In this document: positions 16,248 through 24,915 of the stretch, in pieces | How positions within the stretch are numbered: the stretch's first letter is position 1 | How the letters are laid out: every line of letters starts with the position of its first letter | Source of the DNA: Eubacteriaceae bacterium | GTDB lineage: Bacteria; Bacillota; Clostridia; Peptostreptococcales; Anaerovoracaceae | Assembly (NCBI GenBank): GCA_902362805.1 | Contig: CABIXY010000001.1 | Span: 248,001 to 312,000, forward strand | DNA length: 64,000 nucleotides | Direction of reading: 5' to 3' | Program-made: the position numbers and the translations under genes | Notes under the pieces: model-generated | Databases searched by the model: none | Told to the model about the DNA's origin: nothing | Seen by the model: the letters and a program-made list of their open reading frames with translations, nothing else

Positions 16248-18881
16248 ATGAGCAAAGAAGATTATATGCCGACGGAAAGAGCGGTAAAACTCATGGATAT
16301 GTATTATCATTCCATGGCCTCCACTTCCATGGAATGGACTTATTGGTATACAAGAAAATATAACCAGGAGGAAGGAGAGCTTCCTCTCGTACGGCGGGCG
16401 AAGGCTCTTGCCTGCGCCTTTGAGCACGATACGCCTGTCATCTATCCCGGTGAACTGCTGGTGGGCGCAAAGACCGGTTATCTGCGGGGAACCTTCCCTA
16501 TGCCGTGGCTGATCCAGTCCTTTTTCGTATCAAAGAGCAGCGAGCTTTATGGAAAATACAAAGAAGATGCTATGGCCAGTAATGCGGTGGATGCCAAAGC
16601 AAAGATCGGTATGGGCGGAGGCAACGTGACGGAGGATCAGCCGGGTATCATCTCTCTGGCTGGCAAGTTCGGCCTGCGGGCAAAGGAAGTACCGGTGCTC
16701 AACAAGATTACAGAGTTTTGGTCGGGCAAGACGGTAGAAGAAATCGGCGAACGGCACAGCAAGTGGGTGCCAGAGTTTGACGTCAAAAACAATCTGAAAC
16801 GAACCCTCACCTCCAGAGCAGATTCTGCCTATACCGTTCCCGTAGGACGTGATGTAGTCAGTTATTATTATCCGCTCCAGTACGGCTTGGATGGCATCAT
16901 TGCATTCTGCGAGGAAAGAGCGAAAGAAGTTGCAGGCAATGCCGATGGAGACGGTCTGACCGGCATGGATCGTCTCTACTTCTACGAGTCTGTCGCTATT
17001 CTGACCAAAGGTATCAGCAAGTGGATTGAAAACTACGCAAAAGAGGCAGAGCGCAGGATTCCTTTGACTGAAGCAGAGCAGCAGAAAGCGGAATACCAGC
17101 AGATTGCCGACGTCTGCAGGTGGGTGGCTCACCATCCGCCGAGAACCTTCAGAGAAGCCCTGCAGCTAACCTACTTTACCCATCTGGGGCTGCAGAATGA
17201 AGAAGTAGCCTCCGGCGTGGCGCCGGGCAGGCTGGGGCAGGTTCTCTGGCCTTGGTACGAGCAGGATATCGAAGCGGGGAGAATCACAGAGGACGAAGTC
17301 CTGGAACTGCTGGAGCTGCAGCGGGTGAAATTTACGGCAATCGATCTCTTCGTAAGTTCTGGCTCCAACAGCGTGCTCATGGGCAACACCTTTAACAACC
17401 TGTGCGTGGGAGGTCTGACGAGAAAGGGCCTGCCTGCCTGCAACAGATTGGAAGAACTGATTCTTGAGGCGGGAAAGAGGCTGCCGTCTCCGCAGCCGAC
17501 TTTAAGTGTGCTGTGGGATGAGCGGCTGCCGGAGCAGTTTGTTCTCAAGTGTGCAGAAGTGGTGAAGACCGGCACAGGATATCCGGCCTGGATGAACAAC
17601 CGAGTCGCTACGGACTTTCTAATGCAGCAGTACGGGGATGAAGGGATGACCGTAGAAGAAGCCAGGGCCTTTTCCATCGGCGGCTGTCTGGAGACAGCAC
17701 CGGGATGCTGGAAAGAGTTGACACTGAACGGGAAAACTTATGAGATTCCTGTAGGCGCCAGCAACTCCACCTCTCTTGGCGTACACTTTATCTCCAACCC
17801 AAAGGTTTTGATGCTGACCTTGTTCAACGGAAAGGATCTCAAAAACGACCTGCAGATTCTGCCGCCGCACAACAAAACCCTTGAAACCTATGAAGAACTC
17901 TGGGCACAGTATCAGGCGTATTACGAGTACATCATCGAGGTACAGAGAAAATGCTGCAATATTCAGCACGATATCTGGCGAAAGGTCAATATTCCAATCT
18001 GGCAGTCGACGCTGAAACCGGATTGCCTGGAGAAAGGCCATCACGCTGGGGATATGGGTTTCCGCTACAATGCTACCTATAATATTGAAACCACAGGAAC
18101 CATCAATATGGTCAATTCCCTGGCCGCCTTAAAAAAGCTGGTCTATGAAGAGAAAAAATACAGCTTGGAAGAGATGAAACAGGCCCTCAAAGACAACTTC
18201 GGATATTATGAGCCGTCGGAAACGGAGGATAACAATGCATCCATCACAGAGCAGAAGCGGAAACCGGACGGCACCAAATACGATCAGATTCTGGGTGACT
18301 GTCTGGCTGTGAATAAGTACGGCAATGACGATGATTACACCAACGCCATTCTTTACGATTATGAGGACTGGATCTGCAGTGCGGCGAGAAAGTTCGAGTC
18401 TCTCTTCGGTAAGAAGATGTACGCTTGTCAGATTTCTGTATCCAGCCATGGCCTCCTTGGTTCGGGATGTATGGCCACGCCGGACGGGCGGTTGTCAGAG
18501 ACCACCTTTGCCGACGCCTCCATGTCAGCCTTCCCGGGCACTGACAAAAAAGGTCCTTACGCTCTCTTTGAATCGGCTACCGGTTGGGATCACAGCCAGT
18601 CTCAGAACTCGCAGATGAACTTGAAGATTCATCCGAACGCGATTAAAGGTGACGTCGGTACAAAACATTTGGCTGACTTGGCGCAGGCTTACTTGAGAAG
18701 GGGCGGTTTTCATATCCAGTTTAACGTGGTCGACAACAAGACACTGCATAAGGCTCAGGAAGCGCCGGAAAATTACAGAGACTTGATGGTGCGCGTGGCA
18801 GGCTTCACCCAGTATTGGGTTGAAATCGGAAAACCGATTCAGGATGAGGTTATTGCTCGTACGGAATATGAAGGAGTGTAA
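16248..18881 (+). CDS. hpdB: 4-hydroxyphenylacetate decarboxylase, glycyl radical subunit
   Basis: An 877-residue glycyl radical enzyme. The PFL-like domain fills most of the protein, and the C-terminal glycyl loop is RVAGFTQYW with G852. The thiyl cysteine is C480 in GGCLETAPGCWK, followed by E482, the Cys-x-Glu pair of arylacetate decarboxylases. H513 and E614 lie 33 and 134 residues after the cysteine. From memory of the Clostridium scatologenes enzyme (C503, E505, H536, E637), the spacing is identical. It converts 4-hydroxyphenylacetate to p-cresol and CO2. The ATG at 16248 follows TAGGAGGG; longer upstream reading frames overlap the MFS gene. Length is slightly below the roughly 900 residues I recall for HpdB. 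Confidence 0.88.
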   Translation: MSKEDYMPTERAVKLMDMYYHSMASTSMEWTYWYTRKYNQEEGELPLVRRAKALACAFEHDTPVIYPGELLVGAKTGYLRGTFPMPWLIQSFFVSKSSELYGKYKEDAMASNAVDAKAKIGMGGGNVTEDQPGIISLAGKFGLRAKEVPVLNKITEFWSGKTVEEIGERHSKWVPEFDVKNNLKRTLTSRADSAYTVPVGRDVVSYYYPLQYGLDGIIAFCEERAKEVAGNADGDGLTGMDRLYFYESVAILTKGISKWIENYAKEAERRIPLTEAEQQKAEYQQIADVCRWVAHHPPRTFREALQLTYFTHLGLQNEEVASGVAPGRLGQVLWPWYEQDIEAGRITEDEVLELLELQRVKFTAIDLFVSSGSNSVLMGNTFNNLCVGGLTRKGLPACNRLEELILEAGKRLPSPQPTLSVLWDERLPEQFVLKCAEVVKTGTGYPAWMNNRVATDFLMQQYGDEGMTVEEARAFSIGGCLETAPGCWKELTLNGKTYEIPVGASNSTSLGVHFISNPKVLMLTLFNGKDLKNDLQILPPHNKTLETYEELWAQYQAYYEYIIEVQRKCCNIQHDIWRKVNIPIWQSTLKPDCLEKGHHAGDMGFRYNATYNIETTGTINMVNSLAALKKLVYEEKKYSLEEMKQALKDNFGYYEPSETEDNNASITEQKRKPDGTKYDQILGDCLAVNKYGNDDDYTNAILYDYEDWICSAARKFESLFGKKMYACQISVSSHGLLGSGCMATPDGRLSETTFADASMSAFPGTDKKGPYALFESATGWDHSQSQNSQMNLKIHPNAIKGDVGTKHLADLAQAYLRRGGFHIQFNVVDNKTLHKAQEAPENYRDLMVRVAGFTQYWVEIGKPIQDEVIARTEYEGV

Positions 18882-18885
18882 GACT

Positions 18886-19155
18886 ATGGAAAAATGCAAG
18901 CACAATGACTGTCTGAACTGTGAAAGTGTGGATGTGATGAAGGGGCTGTGTCTCCTCGATGAGCAGTTTGTCCCTTTTGATGGGGATGGGTGCCCTCGCT
19001 TTGTCAAAAAACCAAAATGCAAGTTCTGCTCTCACTATGAAGCGGGTGAGGAAGCGGATATGGGTATTTGCAAAGGTTTAGGCGCTCCTTATTGGATTTC
19101 CGGGGAAATGATTGCCAAGACCTGTGAAAGCTATGTGGAGAAATGCGATGGATGA
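18886..19155 (+). CDS. hpdC: 4-hydroxyphenylacetate decarboxylase, small Fe-S subunit
   Basis: An 89-residue cysteine-rich protein four bases after hpdB. Candidate ligands are H6, C9, C22 and C36 for one [4Fe-4S] cluster and C45, C48, C62 and C80 for the second. In the second half the spacing (3, 14, 18) equals that of the known HpdC, and in the first half the His-Cys-Cys spacing (3, 13) also matches. The small subunit is found with 4-hydroxyphenylacetate decarboxylase and, as far as I recall, not with indoleacetate or phenylacetate decarboxylases, so it supports the substrate call. The ATG at 18886 overlaps the AGGAG-containing end of hpdB. Confidence 0.88.
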   Translation: MEKCKHNDCLNCESVDVMKGLCLLDEQFVPFDGDGCPRFVKKPKCKFCSHYEAGEEADMGICKGLGAPYWISGEMIAKTCESYVEKCDG

Positions 19156-20086
19156 CAGGAAAGGTCTGGTTTTTGATATACAGGGTTTTTCTGTCCACGA
19201 TGGCCCAGGAAGCAGGACGACCGTTTTTTTAAGCGGTTGTCCACTTCAATGCAGGTGGTGTGCAAATCCGGAAGGCTGGAAGGTCAGGCAGCGGCTGATG
19301 TACAGCAGACAGAAATGCCGCGCTGACCAGGAAGGCTGTCGGCGCTGTATTGAAGCCTGCAGCAGGAATGCAATCGGCAAGGCTGACGAAGGAATTGTCA
19401 TCGACAGAGCCCTTTGCGAAAGCTGTGGGGATTTTTTCTGTACACAGAGTTGTTTTAAAGAAGCGCTGCGGCTTTCTGGCAATTGGTATCTGCCTGAGCA
19501 GCTGATGGAAATTCTTGCGCGCGACCGCAATTACTGGGCTGGCGGCGGTGTCACCTTTTCCGGCGGTGAACCTTTGATGCAGAAGGTGTTTATCCTCGAC
19601 GTTTTGAAGAGATGTAAGGAGGCGCGTATCCACACGGCTGTAGAGACCACCGCCTTTGTGGAACCTTCGTTTTTCTTAGAAGCGATGTCATATGTTGACT
19701 TTGCTTTTATAGACATCAAACATATGGATAAAACGATGCACAGAGCACAGACTGGCGTCTCCAACCAATTAATATTGTCAAATATCAAAGCCCTTGCACA
19801 GTCAGAGTGGCAGGGAAGATTCATATTGCGAATTCCGGTGATTAAGGGGTATAATGACAGTAAGGATAATATCCAAAAAGCAATAGACTTTATGGAAGAG
19901 ACAAAACTGCAGGAAATCAACCTCCTCCCTTTTCATCGTATGGGCGATTCTAAGTGGAGCCAGCTGGGGGAGCATTATGACTATAGAGATGCTGAGGCTC
20001 CAAGTGATGAAGAACTGCAAGAGATGCAGAAGTTGTTTTCTCAGAGTGGACTTTCCTGTTATATTGCCGAGGATGTAAATTACTGA
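19148..20086 (+). CDS. hpdA: Glycyl radical enzyme activase for HpdB (radical SAM)
   Basis: A 312-residue radical-SAM activase. The cluster-binding motif is CPLQCRWC (C31, C35, C38) after DGPGSRTTVFLSG. An inserted ferredoxin-like region holds two further four-cysteine groups (C57, C64, C67, C71 and C90, C93, C98, C102), as in HpdA-type and other GRE activases with auxiliary clusters. FSGGEPL near residue 140 is the SAM-binding GGE motif. It installs the glycyl radical on HpdB using SAM and an electron. Its ATG overlaps the hpdC stop by 8 bases, so the two are translationally coupled. Confidence 0.9.
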   Translation: MDDRKGLVFDIQGFSVHDGPGSRTTVFLSGCPLQCRWCANPEGWKVRQRLMYSRQKCRADQEGCRRCIEACSRNAIGKADEGIVIDRALCESCGDFFCTQSCFKEALRLSGNWYLPEQLMEILARDRNYWAGGGVTFSGGEPLMQKVFILDVLKRCKEARIHTAVETTAFVEPSFFLEAMSYVDFAFIDIKHMDKTMHRAQTGVSNQLILSNIKALAQSEWQGRFILRIPVIKGYNDSKDNIQKAIDFMEETKLQEINLLPFHRMGDSKWSQLGEHYDYRDAEAPSDEELQEMQKLFSQSGLSCYIAEDVNY

Positions 20087-20103
20087 CGCAGGAGGATTGC
20101 ACT

Positions 20104-20943
20104 ATGAGCAGTATTACTGAGAGGATGCAACAGGCAAATCTGACGAAAAAAGAGCGCACCATCATCGAAAAGATCACCAGAGATATTGAGAAGACTGCAT
20201 TTCTTAACGGAATTGGGCTAGCGGAACGATATGATGTTTCGGCGACCTTTATTACCAGGCTGATTCAAAAACTGGGGTACGAAAAGTTTGCAGACTTTAA
20301 AAAAGAGCTGCGCGACCGTTATCAGAGAATGACCTTTCCGAAAGATATGTACAGACATTTTCTGGAAGGAGGCGGCGGCAATATTGTCAAAGCGTCCATC
20401 ACACAGGATGTACAAAACATCTCCAACATGGAAACCCTGTTGGATAAGAAGGTGCTGAACAAAGTCGTCAGCGCCATAGAGAAGAGTGACACGGTATACA
20501 TGGTCGCCATGTTCGGCAGTGAGGTGGCTGTCGACGCCCTCTTTTATTATCTGGGCAGACTGGGGATGAAGCGCCGGAAGGTAAAAGGAGTTGGACTATC
20601 TAAAAAAATTGAATTCACCAACATCGGCAAGGACGATGTGTTAGTGGCGTTCAGCAGCCAGAGAATCGTAAAGGAGGTTGTCGCCGCAGCGGAATATGCG
20701 CGAAAGCAGGGGGCAAAGACAGTAGCGATTACTGACAACGCCACAAATCCTCTTGCTTGTGCCTGCGATTATACGCTTCTGTCGCCAGTCAAGGGGGTGG
20801 CTATCGACTACACCAATGCAGCCAACATTGCCATGATCAACGTCATCGTCAATTGCCTGGCGGAGAGAGATCCCGAAAAAGTACAGGCTCAATTGGAAGA
20901 GGACGAAAGATTCTGGAAGAACAAAGACATTTTCTGCATGTAA
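20104..20943 (+). CDS. RpiR/MurR-family transcriptional regulator
   Basis: A 279-residue regulator with an N-terminal HTH_6 domain (about residues 1-80; ATFITRLIQKLGYEKFADFK is the recognition helix region) and a C-terminal SIS domain (about 105-245, ending near GVAIDYTNAAN). RpiR proteins usually sense phosphosugars, but SIS domains can bind other ligands. It lies 17 bases after hpdA on the same strand with a good AGGAGG site, so it probably belongs to the transcript and may control the p-cresol operon. It could instead belong with the cassette that follows. Confidence 0.88.
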   Translation: MSSITERMQQANLTKKERTIIEKITRDIEKTAFLNGIGLAERYDVSATFITRLIQKLGYEKFADFKKELRDRYQRMTFPKDMYRHFLEGGGGNIVKASITQDVQNISNMETLLDKKVLNKVVSAIEKSDTVYMVAMFGSEVAVDALFYYLGRLGMKRRKVKGVGLSKKIEFTNIGKDDVLVAFSSQRIVKEVVAAAEYARKQGAKTVAITDNATNPLACACDYTLLSPVKGVAIDYTNAANIAMINVIVNCLAERDPEKVQAQLEEDERFWKNKDIFCM

Positions 20944-20955
20944 ATAGGTGAAACC

Positions 20956-21789
20956 ATGAAAATAAAAGCTGATAACTATACGATAGGCGATCTTGCTAAA
21001 TTTTATGGGGTCTCAACGGACACCATAAGGCTGTACGACAGAAAAGGCGTCCTCCTTTCACAGAAAAACGACGAGAACAACTATCGCATCTACAGCAGAG
21101 ATGATATGATCATGATGGATTTTATCGTCAAGCTTAGGACGCTGGAGATTCCGCTGACCGACATCAAAAAAATAACAGGAGATTTCAGCATCAAAGAAAC
21201 TCGTGAATACTGCCTGCATAAAATAGAGCAGATTGAAGAGGAAGTCGAGAGACTCTTGAACTTAAAGATGAAAACAGAAAAACTGCTAATATCTGTAGAG
21301 GCGATCGAGAATCATCTGGACAAGATTACGGTGAATGAAAGTCCGGTATTTATTTTACGAGATGTCAAGGACGGCATTGCCGCTGCTAACGAATCTCTTG
21401 AACGCCTCGGTCTGGATACCATTCCCATGCTGACCGTTTATGGAAGTAATGCATTTTCCCCAGAGACGATGAGAATGGCTAAAGAAATCGGAACCAGGGC
21501 ATCTGTCGCAGACTATTATATCAGTCAGGAGGACGACAGAGGGGTAACGAAATGTGACGACTTTCCTTATGAGGATTTTATTGTTATGCCGTCGAAGCTG
21601 GGAATCCATACCATCATCAAAGCACTTCCTGAAGGAGAATATGATTTTCACTATAGAATCGAGGAATACGCAAAAAAACATCATTTTAAACTGACAGGGA
21701 AGAATTTGAATAGAACCCTGCTGGCCAAAAGCAAGGGCGTTTACTGTGCAGATTACTACGAATGCTGGTATTTCATCGAGGAAGATTAG
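20956..21789 (+). CDS. MerR-family regulator of cassette copy 1
   Basis: A 277-residue MerR-type activator. The winged HTH (about residues 8-75) contains TIGDLAKFYGVSTDTIRLYDRKG. A coiled-coil-like helix spans about 85-125, and a C-terminal effector domain of about 150 residues follows. There is no metal-binding cysteine pattern, so a small organic ligand is likely. It starts 12 bases after the RpiR gene. Downstream, a terminator and then a MerR-type promoter with a 19-bp spacer precede the DUF5058 gene, the expected target. The paralogue at 24916-25749 has exactly the same length. Confidence 0.87.
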   Translation: MKIKADNYTIGDLAKFYGVSTDTIRLYDRKGVLLSQKNDENNYRIYSRDDMIMMDFIVKLRTLEIPLTDIKKITGDFSIKETREYCLHKIEQIEEEVERLLNLKMKTEKLLISVEAIENHLDKITVNESPVFILRDVKDGIAAANESLERLGLDTIPMLTVYGSNAFSPETMRMAKEIGTRASVADYYISQEDDRGVTKCDDFPYEDFIVMPSKLGIHTIIKALPEGEYDFHYRIEEYAKKHHFKLTGKNLNRTLLAKSKGVYCADYYECWYFIEED

Positions 21790-21793
21790 ACCC

Positions 21794-21824
21794 TCAAAAC
21801 CTTGGATGTGGTCAAAGGTTTTGA
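21794..21824. other. Perfect 10-bp inverted repeat after the MerR gene
   Basis: TCAAAACCTT and AAGGTTTTGA flank an 11-base loop, 4 bases after the MerR stop. There is no T-tract. A proper terminator follows about 60 bases later, so this may be an RNA-stability hairpin or a protein-binding site. Confidence 0.45.
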
Positions 21825-21880
21825 TGAAATAGAGCGGAGGGAGTCCCTGCGAAAAAGAAAATAACAGAGAATTTACGCAA

Positions 21881-21910
21881 AATTCAGCCAGACAATGGCT
21901 GAATTTTTTG
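21881..21910 (+). terminator. Intrinsic terminator after the first MerR gene
   Basis: AATTCAGCC and GGCTGAATT form a 9-bp stem with a 7-base loop, followed by a T-rich tract. It ends the long rightward transcript just before the promoter of the first DUF5058 operon. Confidence 0.8.
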
Positions 21911-21921
21911 CTTTTTTGCTC

Positions 21922-21952
21922 TTGACCTTTGACTAGGACAAAGATTTAATCT
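21922..21952 (+). promoter_or_regulatory. MerR-type promoter of cassette copy 1
   Basis: TTGACC at 21922-21927 and TAATCT at 21947-21952 are separated by 19 bases, the elongated spacer that MerR activators twist into register. The spacer holds a dyad, CTTTG and CAAAG around 7 bases. The cassette 2 promoter has the same -35 and spacer length. Confidence 0.75.
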
Positions 21953-21996
21953 TGAATTAACGAAAAAATCAGAAATCATGAAAGGTTGGAATTATT

Positions 21997-22698
21997 ATGA
22001 GTTTTAAAGAAATCTCTCAAAGCGGCGTCTTATACGCCTGTGTAGCCGTGGGGCTTTTGACAGTGGTTGCCATATCTGTTCTCTATCTGCGGAAGAGCTA
22101 TAACCATGCCATTGCCTGTGGCGTGTCAAAAGAAAAGATGAAGGGCATTATCAAATCCTCTATTTCTTTTTCCATCGTACCGTCCATTGCCATCATTGCT
22201 GGGTTGATTTCCCTGGCGGCAGTCATCGGCCTGCCCTATTCCTGGTTCAGACTTTCCGTACTGGGATCGGTGACTTATGAACTGATGGCTTCTAATATGG
22301 CACTGTCCTCTTTAGGGTTGGATCTGAGCAATGCCACCGGGTACGCCTTTGGTCTGGTCATGTGGGCGATGTGCCTGGGCATTACCATCGGCAACGTTTT
22401 CAACATCTTTATGTGCAAGAAAGTCCATCTCGGCCTCAAGAAGCTGGGCGGCAATGACAAGAAATGGGGCGTGCTTTCTCAGTCTGTCTTTATGAATGCT
22501 CTGTTTTTAATTATGATCGTACCGATGATTGCAGGAGGCGGTGCCAGCCTGCTCACCTTGATTACCAGCGCATGCTTGGGTATTCTGGTCAGCCTCATCG
22601 TGGAAAAGACCAACATGAAATGGCTGGGAAATTTCACTCTGGCAATCAGCCTGATTGGCGCTATGGCAGCATCGATCTTCTTTGACAGCCTATTTTAG
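21997..22698 (+). CDS. DUF5058 membrane protein, cassette copy 1
   Basis: A 233-residue polytopic protein of the DUF5058 family, with six or so hydrophobic segments (the first near residues 10-30) and no enzyme motif. The most conserved block between the two copies is WFRLSVLGSVTYELM near residue 82. The cassette puts it directly before a second membrane protein of about 250 residues and an M20 hydrolase, so a two-component carrier delivering the hydrolase substrate is the simplest reading. No characterised DUF5058 transporter is known to me. Expression should depend on the MerR promoter 45 bases upstream. Confidence 0.78.
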   Translation: MSFKEISQSGVLYACVAVGLLTVVAISVLYLRKSYNHAIACGVSKEKMKGIIKSSISFSIVPSIAIIAGLISLAAVIGLPYSWFRLSVLGSVTYELMASNMALSSLGLDLSNATGYAFGLVMWAMCLGITIGNVFNIFMCKKVHLGLKKLGGNDKKWGVLSQSVFMNALFLIMIVPMIAGGGASLLTLITSACLGILVSLIVEKTNMKWLGNFTLAISLIGAMAASIFFDSLF

Positions 22699-22718
22699 AT
22701 ATAAGGGAGGAAATAAAA

Positions 22719-23471
22719 ATGAATAATAACGTAGATGCTAAAGCTTACTATGACGGTATGCACAGGCTGGGCAAGTGGATGACCTTTATCACTCTGATCG
22801 TGTTCTGCGGTGTGCCCTTTGTGGTCTGTATGGTTTATGGAATTATGCCAAAGGTTTCTGATGTTCTTTTGGCTTCTGGAGGATTACTGGCAATTTTTAT
22901 TCCAGCAGCGATTGCGGAACTGATTGCCGATACACCTGTCATGGGTACTTCTTTTTACCTATCCAGCATCACAGGGAACATCATGAACCTGAAACTGCCA
23001 GCAGTGCTTAACGCCCTTAAGATTGCGGATGTTAAACAAGGAACGCAGGAGGCAGATGCGGTTTCCGGTGTAGCTGTAGCTGTGTCATCCCTTACGACTA
23101 TGATCATTATCGCCGTCGGGGCGTTGCTTTTGACGCCGCTGAAACCGATTTTGGAACTGCCGCAGGTGACTACGGCAACGCAATATGTCTTGCCGGCTTT
23201 ATTTGGCTGTCTGATGCTCTCCATCTTCAGTAAAAACGCAGGCGGCGGCACTGTCTTCCACGGCCATCTGAAGGCGCTGATCATTCCTTTCATTATCGCT
23301 GCCGCTCTGTATTTGTATATCATCCCGGAATATTATGAGTTGTACCAGGGTTTCATCATTATCGGCTGTATTCCGCTGTTGTATGCCATTACCAAGATCA
23401 TGTACAAAAAAGGGATTATAAAAGTTGAGATGAAAGAAAATCAAGAAGGAGATCAGGAAGATGCAGCATAG
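22719..23471 (+). CDS. Partner membrane protein, cassette copy 1
   Basis: A 250-residue membrane protein with about seven hydrophobic segments. It begins with a short cytoplasmic head holding a YYDGMHRLGKWMTF motif, which is nearly repeated in the second copy (YYDKMHRLGKFVTV). The tail is hydrophilic and acidic (KENQEGDQED). It lies 20 bases after the DUF5058 gene and overlaps the M20 gene by 11 bases, so tight co-expression is expected. I cannot name the family; a subunit of a transporter with DUF5058 is inferred from strict gene pairing in both copies. Confidence 0.75.
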   Translation: MNNNVDAKAYYDGMHRLGKWMTFITLIVFCGVPFVVCMVYGIMPKVSDVLLASGGLLAIFIPAAIAELIADTPVMGTSFYLSSITGNIMNLKLPAVLNALKIADVKQGTQEADAVSGVAVAVSSLTTMIIIAVGALLLTPLKPILELPQVTTATQYVLPALFGCLMLSIFSKNAGGGTVFHGHLKALIIPFIIAAALYLYIIPEYYELYQGFIIIGCIPLLYAITKIMYKKGIIKVEMKENQEGDQEDAA

Positions 23472-24636
23472 AATCGACGAAATCGTAGAAGGACTGAGTC
23501 AGGAACTGCGTGACTTGACTTTGGCGATACATGGGAATCCAGAACTTGGATTAGAAGAATTTGAGGCCTGCGCATTACAGGTCCAGCTGCTTAAAAAATA
23601 CGGGTTTATCATAGAAGAAAAATACTGTGGCATGGACACTGCCTACAAGGCTTCTTATAAAAGCGGAAAGCCAGGACCGAAAATCGCGATGCTGGCGGAA
23701 TACGACGCTCTGCCGGGCCTGGGCCATGGCTGCGGTCACAATTTAATCGCGATGATTGCGGTAGGATCTGGCATCGCCATGAGAGAATTTGCCGATATGT
23801 ACGGCGGAGAGATTCACGTGTTTGGAACGCCGGCAGAAGAGTCCATCGGAGGAAAAGTAATCATGGCGGATGCAGGGGCATTTGATGATATGGATGTCGC
23901 CATGATGAGTCATCCTTCCCATATGGATGCAGAATCCATGAACACCCTGGCGATTGACTCCTACAAGGTCAGCTTTCACGGGAAAACGGCCCATGCCGCG
24001 GCGGCCCCTCATGAGGGAGTCAATGCATTGGATGCGGTTATCAACTTTTTCAACATGATTAACGCGCTGAGGCAGCAGACCCAGGAGGACGCCCGCATTC
24101 ACGGCATTATCACCAAAGGCGGCGAAGCGCCCAATATTATTCCCGATTACAGCGAAGCGATCATTGAGGCGAGAGCGGCAAAGATTGACTATTTGGAAGA
24201 CCTCTGCCAGAAAGTTCTGCATTGTGCAGATGCGGCAGCCATGGGGACTGGCTGTACGGTAGAAATCGGTCCGGGAGGCGGAAAGTTTCTGGATACCAAC
24301 AGCAATCTCGTCTTATCTGCGCTCAATGCCAGGCAGATGAAGGCTCTGGGGCTGGACCTGCTGCCGTCATCATCAACTCCGTTGCCAGCTTCTTCGGATC
24401 TGGGCGATGTCAGCTATCGCTGCCCTGCGATACAAAACACCTTTGCGATGATAGATGAGGCTGCCGGCGGCCCTCACACTGCTGCGTTCGCGGAAGCGGC
24501 AGCCAGCGACAGAGCGATTGAAAGAGGATTGTTGTTTATCAAGGGTTTTGTCTTAACGGCCATTGAACTGATGACCAAACCAGAAGAACTGGAAATGATT
24601 CAAACTGAGTTTAATAAAATCAGCAGAAGACCTTGA
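23461..24636 (+). CDS. M20-family amidohydrolase, cassette copy 1
   Basis: A 391-residue M20D-type metallohydrolase, related to PM20D2 and the p-aminobenzoyl-glutamate hydrolase group. Metal-site landmarks are EYDALPGLGHGCGHN near residue 80, GTPAEES near 122 and SHPSHMDAES near 150. The dimerisation domain with GKTAHAAAAPHEGVNALDA is near 176. The C-terminal metal ligand region is GPHTAAF near 345. Such enzymes cleave N-acyl amino acids or dipeptides in the cytoplasm. No signal peptide is present, so the substrate must be imported, fitting the two membrane proteins encoded just upstream. The ATG has AAGGAGA upstream. Confidence 0.85.
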   Translation: MQHRIDEIVEGLSQELRDLTLAIHGNPELGLEEFEACALQVQLLKKYGFIIEEKYCGMDTAYKASYKSGKPGPKIAMLAEYDALPGLGHGCGHNLIAMIAVGSGIAMREFADMYGGEIHVFGTPAEESIGGKVIMADAGAFDDMDVAMMSHPSHMDAESMNTLAIDSYKVSFHGKTAHAAAAPHEGVNALDAVINFFNMINALRQQTQEDARIHGIITKGGEAPNIIPDYSEAIIEARAAKIDYLEDLCQKVLHCADAAAMGTGCTVEIGPGGGKFLDTNSNLVLSALNARQMKALGLDLLPSSSTPLPASSDLGDVSYRCPAIQNTFAMIDEAAGGPHTAAFAEAAASDRAIERGLLFIKGFVLTAIELMTKPEELEMIQTEFNKISRRP

Positions 24637-24690
24637 CTGCGATTCCTTTCAACCTTTGCCATTTCGTCTCAAAAATGCTATATTTGTTAT

Positions 24691-24870
24691 ATCATGACGA
24701 TTCCTCTAAAAATGGAATCGAACGTCATGATTCAATGAACGCTTCCATGCAGCGAAGCTGTAGGATCGTGCGTTCATTATATCATGTGCATTCCCTTGAA
24801 AATTAAATCGTAGCACATGATTCAATAGTTCCTACATTGCGGCAACGCCGTGAGATCATGGAGCTATTAT
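24691..24870. repeat. Two tandem 90-bp units, each two hairpins with compensatory changes
   Basis: Units begin with ATCATG at 24691 and 24781. Unit 1 arms are ATCATGACG/CGTCATGAT and AATGAACGC/GCGTTCATT. Unit 2 arms are ATCATGTGC/GCACATGAT and AATAGTTCC/GGAGCTATT. Where the arms differ between units, both sides change together, so base pairing is conserved while sequence is not. The block lies between the first M20 gene and the second MerR gene. It could be a structured leader RNA for the second cassette, or a paired hairpin repeat of DNA origin. Confidence 0.7.
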
Positions 24871-24915
24871 ATCACAATTATACCTTATAACATTTAGATG
24901 ACGGAAGGTGCCGCT

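Noticed and set aside
24691..24870. Possible CRISPR array in the tandem repeats
   Set aside because: Only two 90-base units with no constant repeat of CRISPR length and no variable spacers; the hairpin arms covary instead.
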